Source: Hominenteromicrobium mulieris (GTDB lineage Bacteria; Bacillota; Clostridia; Oscillospirales; Acutalibacteraceae). Taken from it: 64,000 bases of DNA. Where the stretch lies: NCBI RefSeq assembly GCF_020687165.1, contig NZ_JAJEQC010000001.1. One strand, 5' to 3'. Both the position numbers and the translations under genes were made by a program. Below are positions 6,863 through 16,156 of this stretch, one piece after another. The notes below the pieces were generated by a model that made no database searches, was not told the origin of the DNA, and was given only the letters and a program-made list of their open reading frames with translations. The stretch's first letter is position 1. Every line of letters starts with the position of its first letter.

Positions 6863-9800
6863 TTATTCTTTTCCCGGTGCATAAACAGGGGCGTTCATAT
6901 AAAAAGAGTAAAGCACGGTGTCTTTCACTTCTTTATTCATGACGCGGGTCATCGCTTCTTTGTAGAGCGTGAGCTGCGGGCCGTATCGTTCCCACAATTC
7001 CTGTTTATTGTAGCACCGATCGGTCTTAAAGTCAAGAATATAAAGCGAACCGTTTTCTTCAAACATGCAGTCCACTGCGCCCTGCAGGATCATCGGCTGC
7101 GCGGCATCTTCCCCGCTGAGTGTTTTATCCGTGAGTCCTGCGGGAATGGAAACGATGAACTGCTGCTCTTTATAAACGCGGTCGGCATGTAAAACGCGCT
7201 GTCCGAGCGGGCCGGTAAAGAACTTTTCCACACGGGTAAGATCGACGGCGTTTGCCTGCGCTTCGGTGAGATAGCTTTGCTCGATAAGGCGTTTGAGCTC
7301 CGCTTCGGGGTCTTTTGAAGCGGCGGAAAAATCCGCAAACTGCATGAAGTTGTGCAGCGCCGTGCCGCGCTCTGCGGGCGTCAGTCCCTTGGCGCTCAAA
7401 AACGCCGGGCGTGAAAGTGTGGCTTCCGTTTCGGCTTGTTCTGCCGCAAGCGCGGAGGCCGCGACCTTCGTTGCAAGCTTTGTCTGTGCGGCGTAGGGAT
7501 ACACGAACGAAATATCCCTTTCGATGCGCGTCTTGAGCGCTTCATCGACCGGTGCGGGCGCTTCGGCTTTCGGCAGGTCGGATAAAATCTGCGGTTCACT
7601 GTACACGACGCGAATATCCCACGGCGTGTAGTGTGTGCGCAAAATGATGTCGTCATCCGCTTCGATGCGGCGGCGCAGGTCATTTCCGTTCGGGTGCCGC
7701 AGCGCACAGAGCATCAGCCACTCCGAAATGCCGGAAGCGTTGCTGACAGTGTACGGCGGCACGGTCTCCTCCTCGGTGATCTGTGCCGCAAGCTTTTGCA
7801 GGTTTGTATCGATATTTTTCACGGTGGAAAGCAGAATGAGCTTCTCTTTGGCACGGGTCATCGCGACGTAGAACACGCGCAGCTCCTCTGCGGAAGCGCT
7901 TTCCGCCGTTGCAAGGCCGATGGCCTCGCGGATGAACGCGGTGCGGCGCACGCCGGTCTCGGGGTCTGTAAGGCGCATGCCGACACCGAGCTGTGGGTGC
8001 ATGCGCAGGTCGTCCGTATCATTCACGAATTTCCGGCCGCAACCCGCGATGATGCACACGGGAAACTCCAAGCCCTTCGATTTGTGAATGCTCATGATGC
8101 GCACGACGTTGGCGTTTTCCGAGACGACATTGGCGCTTTCCATATCGGATCGATTCTTTTTCAGGCGCTCCGCAAAGCGCACGAAGCCGGAAACGCCGCT
8201 GTACCCGTAGGCTTCGTATTCTGCCGCGTATTTTTCCAGCAGGCGAATGTTTGCAAGGCGGCTTTCTCCGCCGGGCATGGCGCGCACGATGTTCTCGTAA
8301 CCGGTTTCGGTGCACAGCATATTGATAAAGCTGTCCGCAGGCATGGTGGAAGCGAGCGCTCGGAAACGCGTCAGCTCATCGCGCACACGTACACAGCGCT
8401 CGTTTTCGGCGCGCAGAAGCGAAACGTACAACGTCTCTCCCCCGCACTCGCGGCGCAGTTGCGCCATATCTTCCGCTGTGAAGCCGTAAATGGGGCTCAT
8501 CAAAACGGAGAGCAGCGGAATGTCTTGATCCGGGTTATCGATGACGTTTAAAAATGCCAAGATGAGCGAGACCTCCGCCGCGGCGAAAAAGCCGCCCGTG
8601 ACAGCCGCCCACGTGGGAATGCCCGCATTGCGCAGATTTTCTGCATAGACAGGTGCATATTTATTGGAGCTGCGCAGCAAAATGCAGAAATCGCGATATT
8701 CTATGGGACGCTCCTGACCGTTTTCCGTGACGGTGAAGCCGCTTTCCATCAGCTCGCAGATGATTTTTGCGATACGCTGCGGCTCCAGCACCTCTGCGCC
8801 CACGCCGTCGATGTCTTCCAAAAACTCCACGCGCGTTTCGCAATCCGATTTTTCGGGGTACTGCGCGCCCGCTGCAAGCTTTTCATCGCCGACATAATCG
8901 ATGCCGCCGCATGTGCGGGACATAAGCTGCGTAAAAACGAAGTTGACGCTTTCCGTCACGGTTTTGCGCGAACGGAAGTTGCGGTCTAACACGATAGATG
9001 CCGGATATGCGTCCTTTTCGCGGTCATAGCGCGGAAATTTATCTTTATAACGGATGAAAATATCCGGCATTGCCTGACGGAAGCTGTAAATACTCTGCTT
9101 TACGTCGCCCACCATAAAGCGGTTCGCGCTGTTTTGGGAAATGGATTCAAAAAGATAATCCTGCACGTCATTCGTGTCCTGATATTCGTCCGTCATGATT
9201 TCGTCGAAGCGCTCGGAAACGAGCTTTGCAGTCTCTGTGCGCCGAAATGTACCGTCTTCCTGCTCCGTTAAAAACAGCTGCAAGGCCATGTGCTCAAGAT
9301 CACTGAAATCGAGCACGTTTTTCTCACGCTTTTTCGCGCTGTATGTTTTCTCGAACGACTGCACGGCCAGAAACAGATAGACGACCGTGCCGGTCGTGGC
9401 GGCGATTTCTTCCGTGAATTTCTGGTCTTCCGCGTCGCCTGCAAGCTTTTGCAGTTTGCCGATTTCCTTTTTTACCATATCGCGCATGGCCTTGATGCGA
9501 TCGGCACGCGGGTCTTCTCCTCTGAAAGAACCGAGCTTATCGAACGTGACGGTCAAGTCGGAAAAGCGGCAGGTTTCAGGGTCTTCCATTGCCTGCAGCT
9601 TTGCCGAAAGCTTATCGATATCCGCGCCGAGTGCCGTGCAGTACGCTTTTTCAAGGTCCGGGTCTTCTGCCGCAAGGCGGTATGCACTGTGGGAAAGCTT
9701 GATTGCGAAGTCATAGACCTCCATGATATGCTGCCGGACGACCTCGCCCCACGGTGTTTTGACCGGGGACTGCGTGACATCTGTCATGGCTTTTTGAATG

Positions 9801-10375
9801 TCCCGCATCCATTTGTCCGGAAACGGATGGCTGCGCGTGTATTCGTACATTTTGAGGATCGCGGCGGAAAGGCGGGCATCGTTTTTGTCGCCGCCGAGCA
9901 CATCCGCCAGGTCTGTCCTAAAGTTTTCGTCTTTGTACCACTCGGTCAGTACTTCGTCGAGCGATTCGGTCATCAGCTCTTCCTGCTGCTTATCGGTGAT
10001 GATGGAGAAATCGGGCGAGATACCGAGCAGGTAGAAAAATTCGCGCACAATGTCCGAACAGAAGCTGTCCACCGTGCAGATGTGCGCCTGCTGCAATAAA
10101 AGCTGTTGGCGGCGCAAGCGGGTGTTTTCCGGCTGCTCCTTCATGAGTGCCAAAAGTCGCTTTTCGATGCGGTCGCGCATTTCGGCTGCGGCGGCTTTTG
10201 TGAAGGTCACGACGAGCAGACGATCGGCGTCCGTGGGATGCTCCGGATCCGTCAGGCGCTCGATAACGCGCTCCACGAGCACCGCGGTCTTGCCGGAACC
10301 CGCAGCGGCGGAGACCAGAACCGTACCGCGCCGCGCTTTGATGGCGTCGAGCTGTGCGTCAGTCCAATTCGGCAT
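6863..10375 (-). CDS. addA: AddA, helicase/nuclease subunit A
   Basis: With AddB it forms the Firmicutes counterpart of RecBCD, which resects double-strand breaks up to Chi and loads RecA. The 1170-residue protein has the UvrD-type helicase motifs: Walker A SAAAGSGKTAVL near residue 24, DEYQDTNDVQ, the MVGDVKQSIYSFRQA motif, VRIMSIHKSKGLEFP and FYVAMTRAKEKL. The C-terminal nuclease carries ILDFKTDR followed by a QLTLYKEAM helix. The ATG at 10375 is eight bases after AAGGGAG; a GTG at 10384 overlaps that site and is rejected. The start overlaps the end of addB by 17 bases. Confidence 0.97.
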   Translation of the reverse strand: MPNWTDAQLDAIKARRGTVLVSAAAGSGKTAVLVERVIERLTDPEHPTDADRLLVVTFTKAAAAEMRDRIEKRLLALMKEQPENTRLRRQQLLLQQAHICTVDSFCSDIVREFFYLLGISPDFSIITDKQQEELMTESLDEVLTEWYKDENFRTDLADVLGGDKNDARLSAAILKMYEYTRSHPFPDKWMRDIQKAMTDVTQSPVKTPWGEVVRQHIMEVYDFAIKLSHSAYRLAAEDPDLEKAYCTALGADIDKLSAKLQAMEDPETCRFSDLTVTFDKLGSFRGEDPRADRIKAMRDMVKKEIGKLQKLAGDAEDQKFTEEIAATTGTVVYLFLAVQSFEKTYSAKKREKNVLDFSDLEHMALQLFLTEQEDGTFRRTETAKLVSERFDEIMTDEYQDTNDVQDYLFESISQNSANRFMVGDVKQSIYSFRQAMPDIFIRYKDKFPRYDREKDAYPASIVLDRNFRSRKTVTESVNFVFTQLMSRTCGGIDYVGDEKLAAGAQYPEKSDCETRVEFLEDIDGVGAEVLEPQRIAKIICELMESGFTVTENGQERPIEYRDFCILLRSSNKYAPVYAENLRNAGIPTWAAVTGGFFAAAEVSLILAFLNVIDNPDQDIPLLSVLMSPIYGFTAEDMAQLRRECGGETLYVSLLRAENERCVRVRDELTRFRALASTMPADSFINMLCTETGYENIVRAMPGGESRLANIRLLEKYAAEYEAYGYSGVSGFVRFAERLKKNRSDMESANVVSENANVVRIMSIHKSKGLEFPVCIIAGCGRKFVNDTDDLRMHPQLGVGMRLTDPETGVRRTAFIREAIGLATAESASAEELRVFYVAMTRAKEKLILLSTVKNIDTNLQKLAAQITEEETVPPYTVSNASGISEWLMLCALRHPNGNDLRRRIEADDDIILRTHYTPWDIRVVYSEPQILSDLPKAEAPAPVDEALKTRIERDISFVYPYAAQTKLATKVAASALAAEQAETEATLSRPAFLSAKGLTPAERGTALHNFMQFADFSAASKDPEAELKRLIEQSYLTEAQANAVDLTRVEKFFTGPLGQRVLHADRVYKEQQFIVSIPAGLTDKTLSGEDAAQPMILQGAVDCMFEENGSLYILDFKTDRCYNKQELWERYGPQLTLYKEAMTRVMNKEVKDTVLYSFYMNAPVYAPGKE

Positions 10376-13300
10376 TTTCCCCACTCCCTTTCTCTAAGTC
10401 ATTTTCCATGCGTGCGAGCGCTTCGTCGTTTTTCATGCTGTTCTTTTCGGCATCGTCCGCAGCGTGTTCGGAGCCGCAGACGGACGTATACGGGCACCAC
10501 GCGCAGGCGTTGATGTTCTGCATCAGCGGTTTTGCCATGATTTCACCGGCAGAAAGCTCCTCCGCCATTGTTGCGATGAGACGCTCCACGTAGCGCAGGA
10601 CGATCTGCAGCTCCGGCTCATTTAAAGCGGAAGCCGTACCGCTGAGTTTTCTTGTTTTGGTGAGATAAACAGGAATAAATCGACCGTTCAGACCCATTTC
10701 CATTGCATTCAAAATTTCGTTGTCCTTTAAAAGCAGGCCGTTCATGCGCAGGTTTTTTCCCACTTCCTGTTTTAGCTTTTCGGTGCTTTCCGTGCCGTCC
10801 GAGGTCACACTTGCAATGAACGCCGGCATGTACAAAATGCCCGCCGGGTGCAGGTCTTTATTCTGCGCGAGCGCCGCGAGGTAAATAAGCATTTGCAAGC
10901 TCATGCCGTACAGAACATCGGCGAGCTTAAACTCTTTGCGGCCGGTTTTATAATCGACGACGCGTACATAGGTCGTACCGTTTTCATCTTTATACAAATC
11001 CACACGGTCGATGATGCCGCCGACCGTGACGAGCCCGTTTTTCGTTGGGATGCGCAGCGGTGGGTATGGTGTGCCGTTTTTGAGCTCCAGCTCGAAATGC
11101 TCCGGGCGGAACAGGCTGTGCATCATTTCTTCCGACATGTGGGCGATGAGCTTCACAGCCGTTTGCTCCATGCGGTACAAGCGGTATTTTTCGCGCGGCG
11201 AAAGAGCATCATAGCCGCCCATATTTTCGCGCACATAGTCCATGATGCTCGTGTGTACGCGCGCTTTTAAGTCATCTGCATAAAGGTGCAGCGCTTGAAT
11301 GTCTTCCGCACTGCCGAGAATCTGCTCGAAAAGATAGTGCATCAGACTGCCGTATTCCAGTGCATCAATCTCTGCCGGGCGGCGCTCCTTTGCGCCGAGG
11401 CCGTAGCGGCAGAAGTATTTAAAGCGGCACTGGTGGTAAACTTCAATTTGGCTTGCGGAAAAATAGTGCCCGCCGCCAAAATAGTCGTTTGCGGTCTCCG
11501 GCGCAAGGCGAGCCGAAGCCATGCGGTCTGTGCCGCCGAGGACTTGCAAACGCCCGGCGAACTCCGGCTTTTCGCGAAAAACACTTTTTAATGTCTCGGA
11601 GATGGTCGAGTTTTCGTTGAAAAGCGACGCCGTTTGCGAAAACGCGGCTTCCGGTGCGTTTGCGAAAAACTCCGGCGGCAGGTTTTGTGTGATTTTTAAA
11701 TTCGACAGCGCCAGCTCAACTGCACTGATGAGCTCACCGGGCGATTTTGCCTCCTGCCCTACACTGACGGGATACGTAAGATACAGCTTCTCCGAAGCGC
11801 CGCACAGCGCGGCGTAGGCGAGGTACTTTTCCTGTAACATGCGGTCTTCGAGCACATCGGAGACGGGCAGCTCGAGCGCAAGGAGCGTGCGGCGCTCCGG
11901 CTCACTGAACACACCGTTTACGGACGGAATGAGCGGAAACTCGCCTTGCACGGCGCCGAGCAGGAACACGGCGCGCGGCGCGGACTGACGGATGCGGTCT
12001 GCGGTGCCGAATGTGATGCTGTCCATACTCTGCGGGATGTCCGAAACATCCTCGCCGCTGACGATCTCCTTTAAGAGCCTTCCGTATTTTTCACCCGTGA
12101 TGATCTGTTCACCGAGCACGCCTGCCATTTGGTCGAGTACTTCCATGAGCAAATCCCAAATGCGCATTTGAGCGGCGGAAAGGTCATCGCGCCCGGCATT
12201 TTCGAGCGTGCGGCAAAATATCGGGAAGCTTTGCTCCAAATCAAAATCGATGAGAAGCGTATAAACGGCTTCGGAGATCTGCTCGCCGGAAGCGTGTGCG
12301 GTGCGCTCGGAGAATTTTATAAGCGGTGCGGTGACGCGCTCGCGCAGAGCGTTCAGCGTGCGCAGTGTCTCGGCCGCGGTGTCCTCCATCGGCTTACCGA
12401 AGCCGTCCGGGTGTTTTGTGAAAGGGCTGCACCAAGCGGATGCGCCGTTTAATTTCCAGGTATAAACGTAGTTTTCAAGCTGCGCGAGCTCTTCTGCCGT
12501 AAAGCTTGTAATGCCCGTTTTCAGCATGGCGAGCACATCTTCCGAACGCCATTTGCGGCTGCCCGAAACGATTTGAAACGCGGAGAGCACAAAGCGCATC
12601 AGCGGCTCGGCATCGACCGTGCGCGCTTCGGAAAGAAACGCCGGAATTTCCCAGCGGCGCAGCGCGGCGGCAAACAGCCGCGTGTAGCGTTCGCCGTCAC
12701 GGCAGATGACGGAAATATCGCGGTAGCGGTAACCCTCGTGCAAAACAAGGCTGCGGATTTTAGCCGCGGTGAAGTCCGCTTCCTCATACGGAGAGGTCGC
12801 GCGGAACACACACACGTTTTCAGCTGTATCTGCTTGCTGTACGTGGCCGGCGTAGGTGCTTTCCACGGCGCGAAGCTCATCGTTTTGAAAGCGATACGGC
12901 GTTTTACAGTACACAGGCGAAAGCACGCCCGTACCGCTCTCCTTTGCAAGGCGCATCAGGCGCGAAGCGGTGCGGCGCACGGTAGAAAACAGGTCTTTGC
13001 GGCTCGTGTCGAGATCGTCGCAGCATAGCGAAACACTGACTTTTTCCGCATGGTGCAGTGCGTGGCGCAAAACGCGGTACTCCTGCACGGTAAAGCCGTC
13101 AAACGCATCGACGGCGACATAAGCATTCCGGAAAAAATCCGGATGGTCGGCCAGCAGATCATCAAGGCGCGTCAGGTCGTCGAGCGGATCGAGATACGTC
13201 TGCGCGACGAGTGCTTCATATGTACCGTAAATGAGCGCGATCTCTTTTAGTTTGCGCGAAAGGCTGTCTTCTGTGACGGCTTCGGCGGTTTTTGTGAGCA

Positions 13301-13691
13301 TATCGGGCTCAATGCCGCAGATTTTCATTTCACCGACGGTGTTCAATAAAACGTCCGTCATGCGATCGGCGCTTTTTTCAAACAGTGTGAGTTGGTCGGC
13401 GCAGTTTTCGAGCGCCAAGGTCATCAAAATGCGCCTGCCGCCGTCCGTTAAACGCTTGCCTGCACCGCCGCCGTACTGCAAAAATGCCGCCTGCGCAAGG
13501 CGCGTAAAGCTGTACACCTGCACACGGTTCGCGGTTTCAGCACCGTATTCCATAAGCAGCGCGTGTTCGGATTCAAACGTATATTGTTCCGGGACGATCA
13601 AGATCGTTTTCGGCGCAGTGCTTTCCGCAAGGCGTTTACGCAGCAGCGTCGTTTTGCCCGTGCCGGCGCGGCCGAGGATCAACTCCAGCAT
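10359..13691 (-). CDS. addB: AddB, helicase/nuclease subunit B with Fe-S cluster
   Basis: Second subunit of the AddAB double-strand-break repair enzyme; it carries an inactivated helicase fold that reads Chi and a RecB-type nuclease. The 1110-residue protein starts with a P-loop (GRAGTGKTTLLRK). The nuclease motif VVDYKTGRKEF is near the C-terminus. Four cysteines expected to hold the 4Fe-4S cluster are visible: one in YHQCRFKYF and three in CAWCPYTSVC, which fits the C...CxxCx5C pattern of the family. AAAGGAGG precedes the ATG. It overlaps addA, as is usual. Confidence 0.96.
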   Translation of the reverse strand: MLELILGRAGTGKTTLLRKRLAESTAPKTILIVPEQYTFESEHALLMEYGAETANRVQVYSFTRLAQAAFLQYGGGAGKRLTDGGRRILMTLALENCADQLTLFEKSADRMTDVLLNTVGEMKICGIEPDMLTKTAEAVTEDSLSRKLKEIALIYGTYEALVAQTYLDPLDDLTRLDDLLADHPDFFRNAYVAVDAFDGFTVQEYRVLRHALHHAEKVSVSLCCDDLDTSRKDLFSTVRRTASRLMRLAKESGTGVLSPVYCKTPYRFQNDELRAVESTYAGHVQQADTAENVCVFRATSPYEEADFTAAKIRSLVLHEGYRYRDISVICRDGERYTRLFAAALRRWEIPAFLSEARTVDAEPLMRFVLSAFQIVSGSRKWRSEDVLAMLKTGITSFTAEELAQLENYVYTWKLNGASAWCSPFTKHPDGFGKPMEDTAAETLRTLNALRERVTAPLIKFSERTAHASGEQISEAVYTLLIDFDLEQSFPIFCRTLENAGRDDLSAAQMRIWDLLMEVLDQMAGVLGEQIITGEKYGRLLKEIVSGEDVSDIPQSMDSITFGTADRIRQSAPRAVFLLGAVQGEFPLIPSVNGVFSEPERRTLLALELPVSDVLEDRMLQEKYLAYAALCGASEKLYLTYPVSVGQEAKSPGELISAVELALSNLKITQNLPPEFFANAPEAAFSQTASLFNENSTISETLKSVFREKPEFAGRLQVLGGTDRMASARLAPETANDYFGGGHYFSASQIEVYHQCRFKYFCRYGLGAKERRPAEIDALEYGSLMHYLFEQILGSAEDIQALHLYADDLKARVHTSIMDYVRENMGGYDALSPREKYRLYRMEQTAVKLIAHMSEEMMHSLFRPEHFELELKNGTPYPPLRIPTKNGLVTVGGIIDRVDLYKDENGTTYVRVVDYKTGRKEFKLADVLYGMSLQMLIYLAALAQNKDLHPAGILYMPAFIASVTSDGTESTEKLKQEVGKNLRMNGLLLKDNEILNAMEMGLNGRFIPVYLTKTRKLSGTASALNEPELQIVLRYVERLIATMAEELSAGEIMAKPLMQNINACAWCPYTSVCGSEHAADDAEKNSMKNDEALARMENDLEKGSGENAELD

Positions 13692-13747
13692 TCTTCTTCC
13701 TCCTTTTTCTGTTTAGAGCTTATATTGTTATTTTAGCACATGTGCAT

Positions 13748-14365
13748 TCACGCGTCAAAGAGTTCGCGGAGACGTGAGAAAATTTCCGCCACCTTGAATT
13801 TGACTTCGTAGCTTTCCGGTTCACGCACGAGTGTATCGGTATCATCAGGCAGGTTGGATAGGTCGCTTGCACCGGGCATGCACAGCGCCGGAAATACAAC
13901 GCACCACCAGTTTTTGCCCTCGGCCTTGCCGAGCGAAATGCGCAGTGTACGGTAACGCCCGGCGGGCAGCTTGAAGCTCTCGTAGGTGCGGGTCGGAAAG
14001 TACATTTCGCAAACTTCCGCTTTGGCGCAGTACGGGAGGTTTTCGGCTTTCAAGACGGAATTTGCTGCCGCTTCAAGGCTTTCAAGGTGCGTGCAGAGCG
14101 CTGTGACGGCCGTGTCAAAATCTTCCGCATCGCCGTACCACTGCTTGGCTTCCCGCAGCACGGCATCGCGCACGCGAAGCTTTACGGCTTGATCCGCTTC
14201 GTCGTTCGAGTTTGCAATAACATGCAGCCGCACGATGTTCTCTTCCAGCGCGGCACACTGGGCGGAGAAGCCCGCTAAATTTAGAAGCACCGTTAAGATC
14301 AGCCCGCACGCCATCGCGCGCAGAAGAAGCGTTCTGTTATACAGTGTTTTGATTTTACGCATCAT
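13748..14365 (-). CDS. spoIIR: Stage II sporulation protein R
   Basis: SpoIIR is made in the forespore under sigma-F, is secreted into the intermembrane space and triggers SpoIIGA to process pro-sigma-E in the mother cell. The 205-residue protein has an N-terminal hydrophobic segment (about residues 14-35) and then the family hallmark IVRLHVIANSNDEADQ followed by LKLRVRDAVL-like sequence (VKLRVRDAVL here). The WWCVVFPALC motif is also typical. AGGGAGG precedes the ATG. It lies 56 bases upstream of addB on the same strand. I could not assign a clear sigma-F promoter by eye. Confidence 0.94.
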   Translation of the reverse strand: MMRKIKTLYNRTLLLRAMACGLILTVLLNLAGFSAQCAALEENIVRLHVIANSNDEADQAVKLRVRDAVLREAKQWYGDAEDFDTAVTALCTHLESLEAAANSVLKAENLPYCAKAEVCEMYFPTRTYESFKLPAGRYRTLRISLGKAEGKNWWCVVFPALCMPGASDLSNLPDDTDTLVREPESYEVKFKVAEIFSRLRELFDA

Positions 14366-14522
14366 AGATTTATCCTCCCTGAAATTTGCGTCGTTTCACA
14401 AAATTTCATTTAATTTTTTGTATAAAATATGGGCAGAAAATTTGCGGTTTATACTTTTCGCAAAGCTAAATTTCCGCTATACTATATAATAAACTATGCG
14501 CATCAAAACGGGAGGAATTTTT

Positions 14523-15452
14523 ATGAACTGGACAGTACCGAACACCGAAAGCCTTTTACGCCGCCTAACGAAACCGAAAGGTAAGATTGACGTGGTTTTG
14601 GACACCGATACGTATAACGAGTTAGATGACCAATTTGCGCTTTCGTATATGATGAAAAACAGCGACAAGTTGAACGTAAAAGCGCTGTATGCCGCGCCGT
14701 TTTTGAATGATAAATCCGTATCGCCAAAGGACGGCATGGAAAAAAGCTATGACGAAATTCTAAAGCTGCTGACGCTTTTAAAACGCGAGGATTTAAAGTC
14801 CGTCACGTTTAAGGGCTCGGAAACATATCTCACGGACGAGGACAAGCCCGTGCTTTCGCCTGCGGCGGAGGACCTCGCAAAGCGCGCGATGGATTATACA
14901 CCCGAAAAGCCGCTGTATGTCGTTGCGATCGGCGCGATCACGAATGTGGCTTCCGCCTTGCTTTTGAAGCCGGAAATTCGCGACCGTATCGTCCTTGTAT
15001 GGCTCGGCGGCAACGCGCTGCACTGGCCGGACAACCGCGAGTTCAATATGTATCAAGATATTGCGGCGGGACGCATTGTTTTCGGATGCGGTGCGGCGCT
15101 TGTACAGCTGCCGTGCGCAGGCGTGGTCTCCGGCTTCTCCGTGAGCGAGCCGGAGTTCAAAGACTACTTTCTCGGCAAAAACGAGCTGTGCGATTATTTG
15201 GCACACTATGCCATTGAAGAAGGACGGCGCTGGGCGCAGGCGGAAACATGGTCGCGCGTGATCTGGGACGTGACGGCGGTGGCGTGGCTTTTGGACGGCG
15301 AGTTCATGGACGACACGCTTCTGCACAGCCCTATTCCCCAGTATGACGACACATGGACACCTTCGAACACGCGGCATTTTATGCGCTATGTGTACAGTAT
15401 CCACCGCGATGTTTTACTCAAGGACCTTGTGCAAAAATTGACGGAAAAGTAA
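14523..15452 (+). CDS. Inosine/uridine-preferring nucleoside hydrolase
   Basis: Hydrolyses the N-glycosidic bond of ribonucleosides for base salvage. The calcium-binding aspartate cluster is clear at the N-terminus (VVLDTDTYNELDDQFAL), followed by the conserved AIGAITNVASALLL and WLGGN stretches; a late WDVTAVAWLL supplies the last aspartate. The product is 309 residues, normal for the family. GGGAGGA precedes the ATG at 14523; an in-frame ATG at 14496 is upstream of that site and is rejected. Substrate preference cannot be judged by eye. It is divergent from spoIIR and is the first of three plus-strand genes. Confidence 0.88.
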   Translation: MNWTVPNTESLLRRLTKPKGKIDVVLDTDTYNELDDQFALSYMMKNSDKLNVKALYAAPFLNDKSVSPKDGMEKSYDEILKLLTLLKREDLKSVTFKGSETYLTDEDKPVLSPAAEDLAKRAMDYTPEKPLYVVAIGAITNVASALLLKPEIRDRIVLVWLGGNALHWPDNREFNMYQDIAAGRIVFGCGAALVQLPCAGVVSGFSVSEPEFKDYFLGKNELCDYLAHYAIEEGRRWAQAETWSRVIWDVTAVAWLLDGEFMDDTLLHSPIPQYDDTWTPSNTRHFMRYVYSIHRDVLLKDLVQKLTEK

Positions 15453-15552
15453 AATTTTCGTGCAATTTTGGCTTTTACGTGCTATACTTAATTTTACAGT
15501 AAACAGAATACGCACCTTTTCCCTTATTTTGATCCGAAAGGTTGGTTGTCTC

Positions 15553-16140
15553 ATGAAAAAGCTGATTCTTGTGACCTCACCGCCTGCGTGCGGCAAAACC
15601 CGGCTTTCCAAACGCCTGTGTACGGCGCTGGATCATGTTGTTTATTTGGACAAGGACACGCTGATCCCGCTTTCCAAGCAAATTTTCAAAGTGGCGGGCA
15701 AACCGTATGACCGCAGCTCTGCGTTTTTTGAAGCGAACATCCGCGACTACGAGTACGAGACGATCTTGGACCTTGCGTTTGAGGCGCTGCGTTATGCGGA
15801 CACCGTGCTCATCAACGCGCCGTTCACGCGGGAAATTCGCGACACGGCGTACATTCAGAATTTGCGCGCGAAGCTCGGTGAATATGGCGCAAAGCTGTGT
15901 GTTATTTGGATCGTAACCGACCCCGCTGTGTGCAAGGCGCGCATGATGAGGCGCTCTTCCGACCGCGACGCGTGGAAAATGGAACACTGGGACGAGTACA
16001 TAAAGGGCGTGAATTTTGATATTCCCGAAAATCTGCGTATACCGGACGACCCAGAAAGTCTTTTGCTGTACTACAACTCGACCGACGACCTTGCGGACGC
16101 TTCATTTGCCCGCATTTTACCGATGCTGAACCAAAACTGA
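15553..16140 (+). CDS. P-loop kinase-like ATPase, function unknown
   Basis: A 195-residue protein of the nucleoside/adenylate-kinase-like P-loop class. The nucleotide-binding loop is TSPPACGKTRLSKRL (residues 8-22); the first glycine of the standard GxxxxGKT is a serine. An aspartate after the second strand (VYLDKDTL) and an Arg-rich lid-like segment (KARMMRRSSDRD) are visible. The substrate is not predictable; related small kinases phosphorylate nucleosides, sugars or antibiotics. It lies between the nucleoside hydrolase and cysteine desulfidase genes, only 16 bases before the latter. The start at 15553 gives the P-loop at the expected place; a longer open frame begins at 15460 without support. 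Confidence 0.7.
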   Translation: MKKLILVTSPPACGKTRLSKRLCTALDHVVYLDKDTLIPLSKQIFKVAGKPYDRSSAFFEANIRDYEYETILDLAFEALRYADTVLINAPFTREIRDTAYIQNLRAKLGEYGAKLCVIWIVTDPAVCKARMMRRSSDRDAWKMEHWDEYIKGVNFDIPENLRIPDDPESLLLYYNSTDDLADASFARILPMLNQN

Positions 16141-16156
16141 TTTTAGGAGCCTACTC

